Part shown: positions 1-6,688 of the stretch, piece by piece
How the letters are laid out: each line of letters begins with the position of its first letter
Numbering within the stretch: position 1 is the stretch's first letter
NCBI GenBank assembly: GCA_011048855.1
Contig: DSCZ01000064.1
Coordinates: 1 to 7,336, forward strand
Reading direction: 5' to 3'
DNA from: Desulfobacteraceae bacterium
Lineage (GTDB): Bacteria > Desulfobacterota > DSM-4660 > Desulfatiglandales > Desulfatiglandaceae
DNA: 7,336 nucleotides
Made by a program: the position numbers and the translations under genes
Notes under the pieces: generated by a model
The model's input: the letters and a program-made list of their open reading frames with translations, nothing else
What the model was told of the DNA's origin: nothing
The model's database searches: none

Positions 1-2857
1 CAGAGAAAGCGTAACAGGAAAGCGGTTCGATCTTGTGAAATTGCATCAAATTGAATGTTTGGGTTTTGAATTCCTTAAACCCGTTTGTATCATTGGCATT
101 CCATTGAAAAAGCGTTTTTGCCAGATGATTTGGGCCAAACCCGTTGTCTTCAGTTTCTTCGTCCGGTCGAAGAACGGAATGGGGACCGTGTTCGTAGGCC
201 CTATCCAGAGCGTATTCGCGATAAATCAAGGAAAGGCTTTTACCGAATCTGTCGTTGAACAGCTCATCCATCGCTTTGCGGTAAAGCGTCCTGTACTGCG
301 ATGCGCTCAACCCGAACTTGTTCGCCGTCCGGATGCTCATGTATTCGAAAAGCTGATCCGTCCAGGCAAAACTGTTTCCACCATAGCGTTTTGAAACGTA
401 GGTGAAAAAATCCTGCTTGGTATAATGACGGGGCGATCTTGGATCATCGACCGCCTCATAGAGCCGTGCGTGTTCGTTCGGGCGGAGTATACGGGGGTGC
501 ACCGAGGGCCCTGTTACGGAACCTCCTGTGTTCTGGTAGGTCTGGCCGAGAGGGGTTGCCGTTCCCTCCAGATAAGCAGCCATAGATTTTCTCAGCTTCC
601 GCACGTCGTAACCATATTGTACTGCGTGGAAGAGTTCGTGTATGACGATATTCCCGAGTGAAACACCATAATCTGTGTTTAATTTAACAAATTGGTCATG
701 ATTAACGTACATCTGGCCCAGGGCGGACAATTCGTCGTCATCACGGAGGATGGTGCTGTAGGTTTCCTGGTCCTCGATATAGGTCCATGTGCCGTTTTCA
801 AATTCGATATAGCCGGCATGAAAATGCGAACCGTCCGGGTGGTTGCTGTCGATAAGATGACAAACCCGGGCAGGCGGTGAAAGCCGGGGGTCGATGTAAA
901 TCTTCGGAGACCTGAAGCCCGCCAGGGCCAGTGTCTCGCCGGCGTCCCACAATTCCGGCAGGATAATCGTCTTGACGTCATCTTCAGACATGTCGGTATG
1001 GTTCACCACGACCCATTCAAAGGTTTTCCAGTCCTGATCCGTGAGCCATGCCAGGGGTAAACGGGATGTGCCGGCGATTTCATAATCAGGCCCCTGTGCC
1101 CGGATGATGTTTATGGACGGGTCTTCCACCACACCTACCTTCCAGCCGCTTATCACACCCGAAAGCTCGACCCGGTAAACGCCGGCGTCGGCGTCGTAGG
1201 TTCCGAGCAAAGAATAGGAAGCCCCGTTGTTCAGCATCACCTTCAGCAGCAGCTTGCCGGGATCATCAACTGCCGAAGGCTCCAGGGGGATGGCAAGCGA
1301 AAAGGTCCCGTCCCCAAAGAGAGCATCATCGGCTGATGTCGTCAGGGTCATCACCTCGGAGACAAGTCGCTCCCCACCTAAGACAAGACCGGGGGCATCA
1401 GCGGACACAGTCATGATGATGGCCTCGCCGCCGTTGAGTCCTCCCGGAGGCGTCACCAGGGAGCTGCCGCCGGCACCGGATATGGTTTTCGCAGGGGTAT
1501 TGTCATCGTAGGAATAAACAAGAGAGTCTAGAATGTAGAGGGCTTCAGCCATACCGACCCTGCCGTCGCCATCCACATCAACGCCCGATGTGGCGTAATC
1601 ACTGCGGACATCTGAAGCTTCAAGGCCCGACAAAACCCGCAGGGCGAGAATGGCATCGTAAAGATCGATGAAAGTGTTGTCATTGATGTCTCCCAGGCGC
1701 GTCAGCAGCAGAAGGGGTAGCTGTACGGGCTCGGACCTGTCCTCGGTTGTCCCGTCACCAAGCTGGCTGTCAGCGTTATATCCCCAGGCCCAAACCGTTG
1801 CATCGCGTTTTCGGGCAAAGGTCTGCCAGTATCCCGCGGCAATGGTCGACACGTCCGCGAGTCCCTTGACCTGAACGGGCTGGCGGCTGTCCTCGGTTGT
1901 CCCGTCACCAAGCTGGCCGTCCCCGTTCCCTCCCCAGGTCTGGACCGTCCCGTCACGCTTCAGAGCGGCCGTGTGGTATCCCCCGGAATCAATGGCCATT
2001 ACGTCCGAAAGCCCCCCCACCTGGACGGGACGGGTGGAAACCAAGCCCGTCTCGGTGCCAAGCTGGCCGACATTGTTATATCCCCAGTCCCAAACCGTCC
2101 CATCACGCTTCAGGGCGACGGTGTGGTATTCCCCGGCAGCTAGGGCTGTGACATCGGAAAGTTCGCTCACGGGCACCGGTTCGGAGTTGCTCGTGGTCGT
2201 CCCATCTCCGAGTTGACCCACCTCATTATATCCCCAGGCCTGGACCGTGCCATCACGCTTCAGAGCCAGCGTATGATAATATCCCGCGGCGATTGCCGCA
2301 ACGTCCGTTAGCCCGATCACCTGTACAGGTTCGCTTACATCATCATCTGTACCGTCACCAAGCTGGCCGTCCACGTTCCCTCCCCAGGCCCAAACCGTCC
2401 CGTCACATTTCAGCACAACCGTGTGATATCCCCCCGCTGCGATTGCTGCAACGTCAGCAAGCCCTTCCACCTTGACCGGCTCATTTTTGTCCTCAAAGGT
2501 TCCGTCACCAAGCTGGCCGACATTGTTTCGTCCCCAGGCCCAGACAGTACCATCATCCTTAAGCGCGATCGAGTGAGATCCCCCCACGCCGATGGCCGAT
2601 ACGTCCGAAAGCCCTACCACCGGCACGGGCTCGGACCTATTCAGGGTCGTCCCATCGCCCAGCTGGCCGAAGCAGTTATATCCCCAGGCCCAGACCATCC
2701 CGTCACGCTTCAGGGCAGCCGTATGAAGCGCTCCCGACGCAATCTGTACCCTGGCCCGGGCGGTGTTTCCGCACATGAGAACCAGCATGCTTATAATCAT
2801 CACCGCAAAAATGAATCGGTTGATTACACCCGTCGGATATGTCCATAATTGAGTCAT
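1..2857 (-). CDS. Secreted RCC1-propeller / dockerin / HExxH metalloprotease-like protein (C-terminus beyond window)
   Basis: Translation from 2857 is open without a stop to the left edge, giving 952 complete residues. Residues 1-35 form a signal peptide: hydrophobic [15 protein letters not shown], then an ARA-like cleavage region. Residues 36-380 are RCC1 repeats (WAWGYNxxGQLGDGT, AAGxYHTxAL), predicted to form a seven-bladed propeller. Residues 390-401 and 427-438 are two 12-residue calcium loops (D390, N392, N394, D401; D427, D429, D431, E438), each followed by an LYDAILAL or EALYILDSL helix, as in dockerins. After a beta-rich stretch comes HELFH at 740-744, with E764 in YLEGTAT as the likely third zinc ligand, a gluzincin pattern resembling MXAN_6640-type putative metalloproteases. 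The protein is probably exported; its substrate is unknown. A GTG at 2860, 8 nt after AGAAAGG, is an equally possible start. It could be a binding or adhesion protein with a degenerate protease, but the zinc ligands look intact. Confidence 0.9.
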   Translation of the reverse strand, partial: MTQLWTYPTGVINRFIFAVMIISMLVLMCGNTARARVQIASGALHTAALKRDGMVWAWGYNCFGQLGDGTTLNRSEPVPVVGLSDVSAIGVGGSHSIALKDDGTVWAWGRNNVGQLGDGTFEDKNEPVKVEGLADVAAIAAGGYHTVVLKCDGTVWAWGGNVDGQLGDGTDDDVSEPVQVIGLTDVAAIAAGYYHTLALKRDGTVQAWGYNEVGQLGDGTTTSNSEPVPVSELSDVTALAAGEYHTVALKRDGTVWDWGYNNVGQLGTETGLVSTRPVQVGGLSDVMAIDSGGYHTAALKRDGTVQTWGGNGDGQLGDGTTEDSRQPVQVKGLADVSTIAAGYWQTFARKRDATVWAWGYNADSQLGDGTTEDRSEPVQLPLLLLTRLGDINDNTFIDLYDAILALRVLSGLEASDVRSDYATSGVDVDGDGRVGMAEALYILDSLVYSYDDNTPAKTISGAGGSSLVTPPGGLNGGEAIIMTVSADAPGLVLGGERLVSEVMTLTTSADDALFGDGTFSLAIPLEPSAVDDPGKLLLKVMLNNGASYSLLGTYDADAGVYRVELSGVISGWKVGVVEDPSINIIRAQGPDYEIAGTSRLPLAWLTDQDWKTFEWVVVNHTDMSEDDVKTIILPELWDAGETLALAGFRSPKIYIDPRLSPPARVCHLIDSNHPDGSHFHAGYIEFENGTWTYIEDQETYSTILRDDDELSALGQMYVNHDQFVKLNTDYGVSLGNIVIHELFHAVQYGYDVRKLRKSMAAYLEGTATPLGQTYQNTGGSVTGPSVHPRILRPNEHARLYEAVDDPRSPRHYTKQDFFTYVSKRYGGNSFAWTDQLFEYMSIRTANKFGLSASQYRTLYRKAMDELFNDRFGKSLSLIYREYALDRAYEHGPHSVLRPDEETEDNGFGPNHLAKTLFQWNANDTNGFKEFKTQTFNLMQFHKIEPLSCYAFS
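1718..2710 (-). repeat. Tandem 150-bp RCC1-coding repeats, six full units plus a partial seventh
   Basis: Within the large minus-strand gene the units begin at 2710, 2560, 2410, 2260, 2110, 1960 and 1810. Each full unit is exactly 50 codons, with no indel between units. Every unit opens with a K-x-D-x-x-V-like stretch, then W/TWG, then GQLG or SQLG, and ends in an AAGxxxT-like stretch. The seventh unit stops after about 31 residues, where the dockerin linker begins. The missing half-unit lies before the first repeat ([13 protein letters not shown], around residues 37-49), so the set adds up to seven blades. DNA similarity between units is visible, for example recurrent tccccaggcccaaaccgtcc on the plus strand. 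Confidence 0.92.
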
Positions 2858-2890
2858 CACTGCAGGAGCCTTTCTGTTGGTTTTAGTCTT

Positions 2891-3100
2891 TTAATGGGGG
2901 GTTGTGATTGAAAATCCTTCAGCCTGTGCCAACAAGATTGAGTTGGCGGGAATCGCCCAAACGAACCATTCCGTTGTCGTTTCGGGGACCAACACCGAAC
3001 CCCGGTTGAGAAAATTCAACCGATCATCATCGGACCGGAATATCTTCCTTCTTTCGACTCCGCTGATGATCACATAACGGGCGGCCTCAGGCGCGGAGGG
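2891..3100 (-). pseudogene. Remnant of a Y1 (IS200/REP-associated) tyrosine transposase
   Basis: The minus-strand frame reads APEAARYVIISGVERRKIFR, then SDDDRLNFLNRGSVLVPETT and TEWFVWAIP. This matches the N-terminal half of Y1_Tnp / TnpA-REP transposases, whose usual pattern is an APG-HHV-RGIERR-IF-DD-DR-F-RL core followed by WALIPNHxHLLL. Here the HxH catalytic motif is gone: the frame reads WAIPANSILLAQ and ends at a stop at 2891. No catalytic Tyr region follows, and an in-frame TAA lies just upstream, near 3107. The family normally runs to roughly 150-300 residues, so this is a truncated, inactive fragment. It lies between the start of the large secreted-protein gene and the broken toxin. 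Family assignment is by motif recognition only. Confidence 0.75.
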
Positions 3101-3120
3101 AACCGATTAGCCTGAAGGCC
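3083..3120. repeat. Imperfect inverted repeat at the 5' side of the transposase remnant
   Basis: GGCCTCAGGC (3083-3092) pairs with GCCTGAAGGCC (3110-3120): a 10-bp stem with one bulged A and a 17-nt loop. It sits where the first codons of the Y1 transposase remnant would be. IS200/IS605 and REP elements are recognised through such subterminal hairpins, so it may be an element end, but no second copy was found in the window. Confidence 0.5.
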
Positions 3121-3137
3121 GAGGTTGGCAAATCGTT

Positions 3138-3255
3138 TTATTGAACGAATCTATCAAGTAAAATATCCTCGACATTTTGTCTCGAATCTATGACTGATAG
3201 AACAAAAATCTCGTTGCGCAACTTTCGCCCATGCGACTTGATATTCCTGGTTCAT
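3138..3255 (-). pseudogene. Truncated, frameshifted ParE/RelE-type toxin remnant
   Basis: An ATG at 3255-3253 overlaps the TGA (3254-3252) of the upstream antitoxin in an ATGA junction, the usual coupling for a TA toxin. The frame reads MNQEYQVAWAKVAQRDF, resembling the first strand and helix of ParE/RelE-superfamily toxins (xYxVxWxxxAxRDL). It then loses similarity and stops at 3154. Continuing in the next frame, which ends at 3138, gives LSVIDSRQNVEDILLDRF, which resembles the following helices (II-YI----NP--A---LDRF). The frame change falls near the T/A-rich stretch encoding RDF. About 40 residues in two frames remain of a family that usually has 85-105, so the toxin is dead. Short similarity makes the family call moderate. 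Confidence 0.6.
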
Positions 3256-3533
3256 TTACGGGTGGCTTTCAATTCATTTTCAATTTCGGTGAATACATCT
3301 TCCTGGGATTTCATTCGTCCTTCCCTAATATCGGTTTCGCCCTCAGAGATAAGTTTTAAGATTCCCATAGCATTGCGCATATTTTCATAGCTTTTCGGAT
3401 CTTGTAATATGGCTCTTGGTTCGCCATTTTGCGTTATAATAACAGGCCGATGCGTTTCATTAATTTGATTTAGCAAATCTGCCGCACGAGACTTCAAATA
3501 GGTTACCGGTTTAATATCACTCGTAATATTCAT
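3252..3533 (-). CDS. Phd/YefM-family antitoxin (orphan, partner broken)
   Basis: This 93-residue protein begins MNITSDIKPVTYLKSRAADL and continues LNQINETHRPVIITQNGEPR and AILQDPKSYENM. That is the Phd/YefM fold: an N-terminal DNA-binding half (about 1-50) in which the THRPVIITQNGEPRAIL segment is characteristic, then an acidic, flexible toxin-binding tail (about 55-93). The start at 3533 is chosen because GGAGG lies 7 nt upstream in GGAGGAAATAATATG; longer in-frame versions would begin inside the promoter. Its stop overlaps the start of a ParE/RelE-like remnant, so it was the first gene of a TA operon whose toxin is now lost. It probably autorepresses the promoter just upstream. A retained antitoxin can still neutralise homologous toxins encoded elsewhere, but that is inference. 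Confidence 0.88.
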   Translation of the reverse strand: MNITSDIKPVTYLKSRAADLLNQINETHRPVIITQNGEPRAILQDPKSYENMRNAMGILKLISEGETDIREGRMKSQEDVFTEIENELKATRK

Positions 3534-3554
3534 ATTATTTCCTCCAGTCCGTAA

Positions 3555-3582
3555 ATAGTACCACATTCGGACCGATAGTCAA
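3555..3582 (-). promoter_or_regulatory. Sigma70-type promoter of the orphan Phd antitoxin
   Basis: On the minus strand, TTGACT (3582-3577) and TACTAT (3560-3555) are separated by 16 nt. The -10 ends 21 nt before the antitoxin ATG, and the GGAGG ribosome site lies between them. Spacing and position fit a TA promoter. An 85-codon minus-strand reading frame covers this element and is therefore unlikely to be a gene. Confidence 0.6.
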
Positions 3583-3760
3583 TTTTTATGGTTTCGTAAA
3601 GCTGGTTTATGCCCCTGCGTATTCGATTCTGAGCGGTCAGAGCTTTCTCTTTATCACACCATCTATTTGGTATCTTGTGGCGGGGCCGTTTGGATTCACA
3701 ACTTGCAGCTCCGGTGTTCGTTTCGAGCTTTATCTCTGGAATGTCAAGTAAAAATTTTAT

Positions 3761-3796
3761 TGCCGAGATGATTAGATTTGATGACATTCCTCGGCA
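3761..3796. repeat. Inverted repeat TGCCGAG ... CTCGGCA
   Basis: Perfect 7-bp arms lie at 3761-3767 and 3790-3796, around a 22-nt AT-rich centre. It could be a regulatory hairpin or a cassette boundary. There is no T-tract, so it is not a convincing terminator. Confidence 0.45.
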
Positions 3797-3799
3797 TAT

Positions 3800-3832
3800 C
3801 GATGTGCCCGGGCGCGCAGCACCGGCACACCG
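3800..3832. repeat. GC-rich imperfect hairpin
   Basis: CGATGTGCCCGG (3800-3811) can pair with CCGGCACACCG (3822-3832), with one mismatch and one bulged C. This gives roughly 10 base pairs around a 10-nt GCGCGCAGCA loop. It lies 4 nt from the previous inverted repeat, in the most GC-rich patch between the two TA loci. REP-like or cassette-end roles are possible but not shown. Confidence 0.45.
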
Positions 3833-3874
3833 AACGCTCGGCCGCTCCGCCTAAAAACCCACTCGAAAAATATC

Positions 3875-3903
3875 TTGACTATCGACGATGGGATGGATAG
3901 ACT
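3875..3903 (+). promoter_or_regulatory. Sigma70-type promoter of the plus-strand TA operon
   Basis: TTGACT (3875-3880), a 17-nt spacer and TAGACT (3898-3903) precede the antitoxin ATG at 3936. The -10 is a weak match (TAnnnT). The operator palindrome begins at its last base, as expected for an autorepressed TA promoter. Confidence 0.6.
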
Positions 3904-3919
3904 TAGTTTGCTAAACTAA
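3903..3919. promoter_or_regulatory. Palindromic operator, TTAGTTT-GCT-AAACTAA
   Basis: This is a perfect 7-bp inverted repeat with a 3-nt centre, placed between the -10 element and the ribosome site (GAGG, 3926-3929). Phd/YefM antitoxins bind short palindromes at their own promoters. Position and symmetry make this the best candidate for the binding site of the antitoxin encoded at 3936. Confidence 0.65.
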
Positions 3920-3935
3920 TCATTCGAGGCATCTT

Positions 3936-4184
3936 ATGCAGACCGTTAATATCCACGAGGCAAAAACACATCTATCGAGGCTGGTGGCCGAGGCTGCCAA
4001 GGGAAATGCTTTCATCATTGCCAAGGCCGGCAAGCCCATGGTCAAGGTTTTACCGCTTTCCGAGGAGAAACTGGATACCGCTGGGAAGCTGGGGTTTATG
4101 TCGGGTGAAATTGCGGTTCCGGATGATTTTGATTCTCTTGGGGCAAAGGAAATCTCTGCCCTGTTCGAAGGAAAGTCATCGTGA
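3936..4184 (+). CDS. Phd/YefM-type antitoxin of a VapC toxin
   Basis: This 82-residue protein starts MQTVNIHEAKTHLSRLVAEA and continues AKGNAFIIAKAGKPMVKVLP. That is the standard Phd/YefM N-terminal domain (beta strand, NIHEAKTHLSRLV helix, IIAKAGKPxxxLxPL hairpin). The C-terminal tail (KLGFMSGEIAVPDDFD, then ISALFEG) is the VapC-binding segment common in antitoxins paired with PIN toxins. GAGG lies 6 nt before the ATG. The stop codon overlaps the GTG start of the toxin gene, so the two are translationally coupled. It neutralises the VapC toxin by binding at its active site and, with it, probably represses the promoter through the palindrome at 3903-3919. Some annotation schemes would call it VapB because of its partner, although its fold is Phd/YefM. 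Confidence 0.92.
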   Translation: MQTVNIHEAKTHLSRLVAEAAKGNAFIIAKAGKPMVKVLPLSEEKLDTAGKLGFMSGEIAVPDDFDSLGAKEISALFEGKSS

Positions 4185-4567
4185 AACTGCTCCTGGATAC
4201 GCATATTGTCCTGTGGGCTGCAGGTCACCCGGAAAGACTCTCCGAATCAGCCCGAACGCTCCTGACGACACCTGAGAACATTTTGTTTTTCAGCGTGGCC
4301 AGCATATGGGAGATTATTATCAAGCGCGGGCTCGGGCGCGAGGACTTCAAGGTGGATCCACGACGCTTGAGAAAGATGCTGATCACGCATGGTTACTCCG
4401 AGTTGGCTGTTGGCGCAGAACATGTCCTTGCCATCGAAGCACTCCCTCCGATTCACAAAGACCCGTTTGATCGCCTGTTGCTGGCCCAGGCCCGAACAGA
4501 AGGGATACTTCTCCTCACAGTTGACGCATCCGTTTCCCAATATAAGGAATCCGTGCTGACCGTTTAA
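4181..4567 (+). CDS. vapC: VapC-type PIN-domain ribonuclease toxin
   Basis: This 128-residue protein starts at GTG 4181 within a GTGA overlap with the antitoxin stop. It begins MKLLLDTHIVLWAAG and contains SVASIWEIIIKRGLG, HKDPFDRLLLAQA and LLTVDASVSQY. The PIN-domain acidic residues are all in place: D6, E44, D97 and D115. Length and motifs match intact VapC proteins, which are Mg2+-dependent endoribonucleases that cleave tRNA or rRNA and stop growth when free of antitoxin. The target RNA cannot be read from sequence. The gene ends 56 bp before the last recognisable codon of the kinase remnant on the opposite strand, so the cassette lies against the truncated end of that gene. No terminator is evident after the stop. 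Confidence 0.93.
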   Translation: MKLLLDTHIVLWAAGHPERLSESARTLLTTPENILFFSVASIWEIIIKRGLGREDFKVDPRRLRKMLITHGYSELAVGAEHVLAIEALPPIHKDPFDRLLLAQARTEGILLLTVDASVSQYKESVLTV

Positions 4568-4622
4568 TCCGGTACGAACATCCTTCATCCAATCGGTCAC
4601 GACCTGTCTGCGTGCGGACAAG

Positions 4623-6510
4623 GCCGGTTTCGATGCTTACCTTTCCGGTTCCGCCGATGGCGTCCCGGGCGTTAACCAGGAGATTGGCCAGGATCTGGTC
4701 GAGTTGTGAGGGGTCCATGAACACCGGCATCCGTCTCGGCCCTGGCTGCCAGGACAAATTGATATCTTCCCCGATGAGCCGGCGCAACATCTTGAGCATA
4801 CCCTCCACGCTTTCATTCAGATCCAAAACATCAGGTCGGATGTTCTGTTTTCTTGCAAAGGCCAGCAGTTGCCGGGTGATGTCTGTGGACCGGCGGGCTG
4901 CATCAAGAATCTCCTTCAGATCCGCATGCAGGGGATCCTCCGGGGGAACCCCGTCCAGAGCCAGTTCCGCATTACCCATGATGACGCCCAGCATGTTATT
5001 GATATCGTGGGCCACGCCCCCGGCCAGACGTGCCACGGACTCCATCTTCTGGGCCTGAGTCAGTTGCTCGTGCAATTTCCGGTTTTCCTTCTCGGCCCGT
5101 TTTCGCTCTGTGATGTCGCGCATGCTCCCGATGTTTTTGGCGGTATCCGGATGAACCCGGTGAAATTTTACGCATATATCCTGCCAGCCGACAGCAACCA
5201 GCACCTTTCCGGAAGCATCAACGATAGCGCTTCCGATATTGGAGAAACTGTAAAAATCTTCCATCATGGTTTGCATCGCTTCCGGATCGATAATATCGGC
5301 AAGATTCAGCGCGCCGATATCGCCATCGGGTTCGAGGATCGCGTTAAGTTTTTTTCTGACCGTTGCTTCGGTCTCGCGCACTGGGCGGGCGGGTCGTCCC
5401 TTACTTGCACATCATCGGAGGACAGCGCCGCTTGTGCACAGATTGGAATTTCCCCGGCCCGCAGCCGCTCGTCCATGGGTTCAAAACCGCCGTTAAACCC
5501 CGTATGGAAAAACGGTTCCCTGGGCCGGCCGTCCTCCATCAGAACGATCCAGACGTTGTAATACCCTTGATTTTCCACCAGAAGGCGGCAGGCTTCATCC
5601 AGGAGACGGATCGGGTTTTTTTCGCGGACGATGAGCTGATTGACATTGCGGATGGCCGCCAGGATACGGTTCCGGTGGTCCAGGATTTCCTGCAATTCTG
5701 CGCGGCGGCGATTCAAGCGGGCCAGCACGACGCCCGCAAGCACGGCAACCGCTATGTAAACGAAGCGCATGAAGACCTCGTGCGAACTTGCCCCATGCAC
5801 CGCGATACCCCAGAAGGTTTGCCCCTCGTGCGGAAAGGCGACGTAATGCACAAGGGCGTCCAGCATCCAAAGCAGCAATCCGAAAAGCGCGGCGCCGGCA
5901 CAGATGGCCGTGGTGTCACGCTGGGCCGGGCGAAGGGGCAGACCGAAGAAGCGACGAACGGCGCCCAGGCTGAGTGCCACATAAGCCGCCGTCAGCAGGA
6001 TGTAGGCCGTCACCACGTGCTTGATCGCCACCGTCTGCAGCCAGGCCGAACTTACGTGGTCCCAGGAAATTTCGGGGTTCCAGGGAGGCGGATTCAACGA
6101 CACCAGCCATCGAAACACCACCAGAAAGCCCAGCTCAATGACGATGCGAAACGGAACCTCCACAGCGAACGAGGAAACATACCAGGGATGGCCTTCGACC
6201 CGGCGCTCGGCACACCAGCCGTGCCAGACGATCCATAACGTGAATACCGGTACCGAATAAAGAACCCCCAGCCGTCACCCTGCCACAGCCACCACATCGT
6301 TTGACACCCGCCCGCCAGGGCTGACAGAAGGCCGTAGCGCCAGCCCCAGGCCAACGCAACCACCAGCGGAAAGAACAACCCCGCCAGAATGCTGATTTTG
6401 AAGGTTGCACCTTCCATGAATTCGATATCCAGGAAATTGACGGCGAAGCCGATCAACCCGAATGCGACCGCAACGGCCACCCGTTGGGCTTTCATCTCAG
6501 GGGCTCTCAT
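4623..6510 (-). pseudogene. Decayed membrane sensor histidine kinase (GAF-PocR-PAS-HisKA, ATPase truncated)
   Basis: Three minus-strand frames together form a kinase. Frame 1 (6510 to about 6270) and frame 2 (about 6269-5380) give about eight membrane segments, from VAVAVAFGLIGFAVNFLDI to VFMRFVYIAVAVLAGVVLA. A GAF domain follows (RNRILAAIRNVNQLIV, NVWIVLMEDGRP, FEPMDERLRAGEIPICAQ). Frame 3 (5381-4623) opens with a PocR domain (LADIIDPEAMQTMMEDFY, VGWQDICVKFHRVHP). This jumps in frame to a PAS/PAC end (RDITERKRAEKENRKL), then HisKA (RLAGGVAHDINNMLG, His codon at 5009-5007) and the ATPase N-box (NLLVNARDAIG). Similarity ends near 4625, without the D-box and G-boxes, so it cannot be a working kinase. 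The open frame itself runs on to 4515, inside vapC. The ATG at 6510 has GGAGG 6 nt upstream. Confidence 0.85.
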
Positions 6511-6569
6511 GACCTGCCTCCGTTTCCCGGAATCATCTTTCCGTTGTTTGTAGGGGAGGTGTGATTCCA

Positions 6570-6582
6570 CTTTGTCCTCCTT
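6570..6582 (-). promoter_or_regulatory. Alternative ribosome site and GTG start for the kinase remnant
   Basis: AAGGAGG (6582-6576) is followed after 5 nt by an in-frame GTG (6570), 20 codons upstream of the ATG at 6510. Starting here would add a basic tail (MESHLPYKQRKDDSGKRR). Both starts have good ribosome sites. The 6510 start keeps the N-terminus short before the first membrane segment and is preferred, without certainty. Confidence 0.4.
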
Positions 6583-6688
6583 GCCCAACGTTCAGGATAT
6601 GCTGCAACCCGGCTTGGCAAAAAACCTGTTTAACGATCTCTTCAGCGGGCACCGCTTTTTGTGCTCTGATGGAAGAGCATCGTTGGAA

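Larger units (their letters stand above)
3583..3870. other. Intergenic stretch without a recognisable gene
   Basis: The only reading frame of note (minus strand, 3787-3530, starting MSSNLIISAIKFLLDIPEIK) has no family similarity I recognise, runs through the antitoxin promoter and overlaps the antitoxin start. It is left uncalled. The right half holds two adjacent inverted repeats (3761-3796 and 3800-3832), and 3801-3850 is much more GC-rich than its surroundings. Confidence 0.5.

Noticed and set aside
1718..2710. Possible CRISPR array or satellite because of the regular 150-bp period
   Set aside because: The whole stretch is one open frame coding RCC1 repeats; unit length and protein pattern explain the periodicity.
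3530..3787. 85-codon minus-strand frame upstream of the Phd antitoxin
   Set aside because: It covers the antitoxin promoter and ribosome site, overlaps the antitoxin start, and resembles no family I know.
3575..3890. Shared TTGACTATCG at both TA promoters (minus 3582-3573, plus 3875-3884)
   Set aside because: Six of the ten bases are a near-consensus -35 element and similarity stops right after, so coincidence is likely.
3840..3935. Possible integron attC site near the TA cassette
   Set aside because: GCCTAAAA at 3850-3857 only loosely resembles the RYYYAAC core, and no paired GTTRRRY core was found at a suitable distance.
5363..6238. Long plus-strand reading frame (291 codons) opposite the kinase remnant
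   Set aside because: It is antisense to recognisable membrane and GAF coding sequence, has no recognisable domain, and is expected from GC-rich codon use on the other strand. The 230-codon plus frame at 4869-5561 is rejected for the same reason.
6644..6660. Terminator-like AGCGG-GCA-CCGCT followed by a T-run on the plus strand
   Set aside because: No plus-strand gene ends nearby; the last one stops at 4567. The stem is only 5 bp, so it is probably chance.
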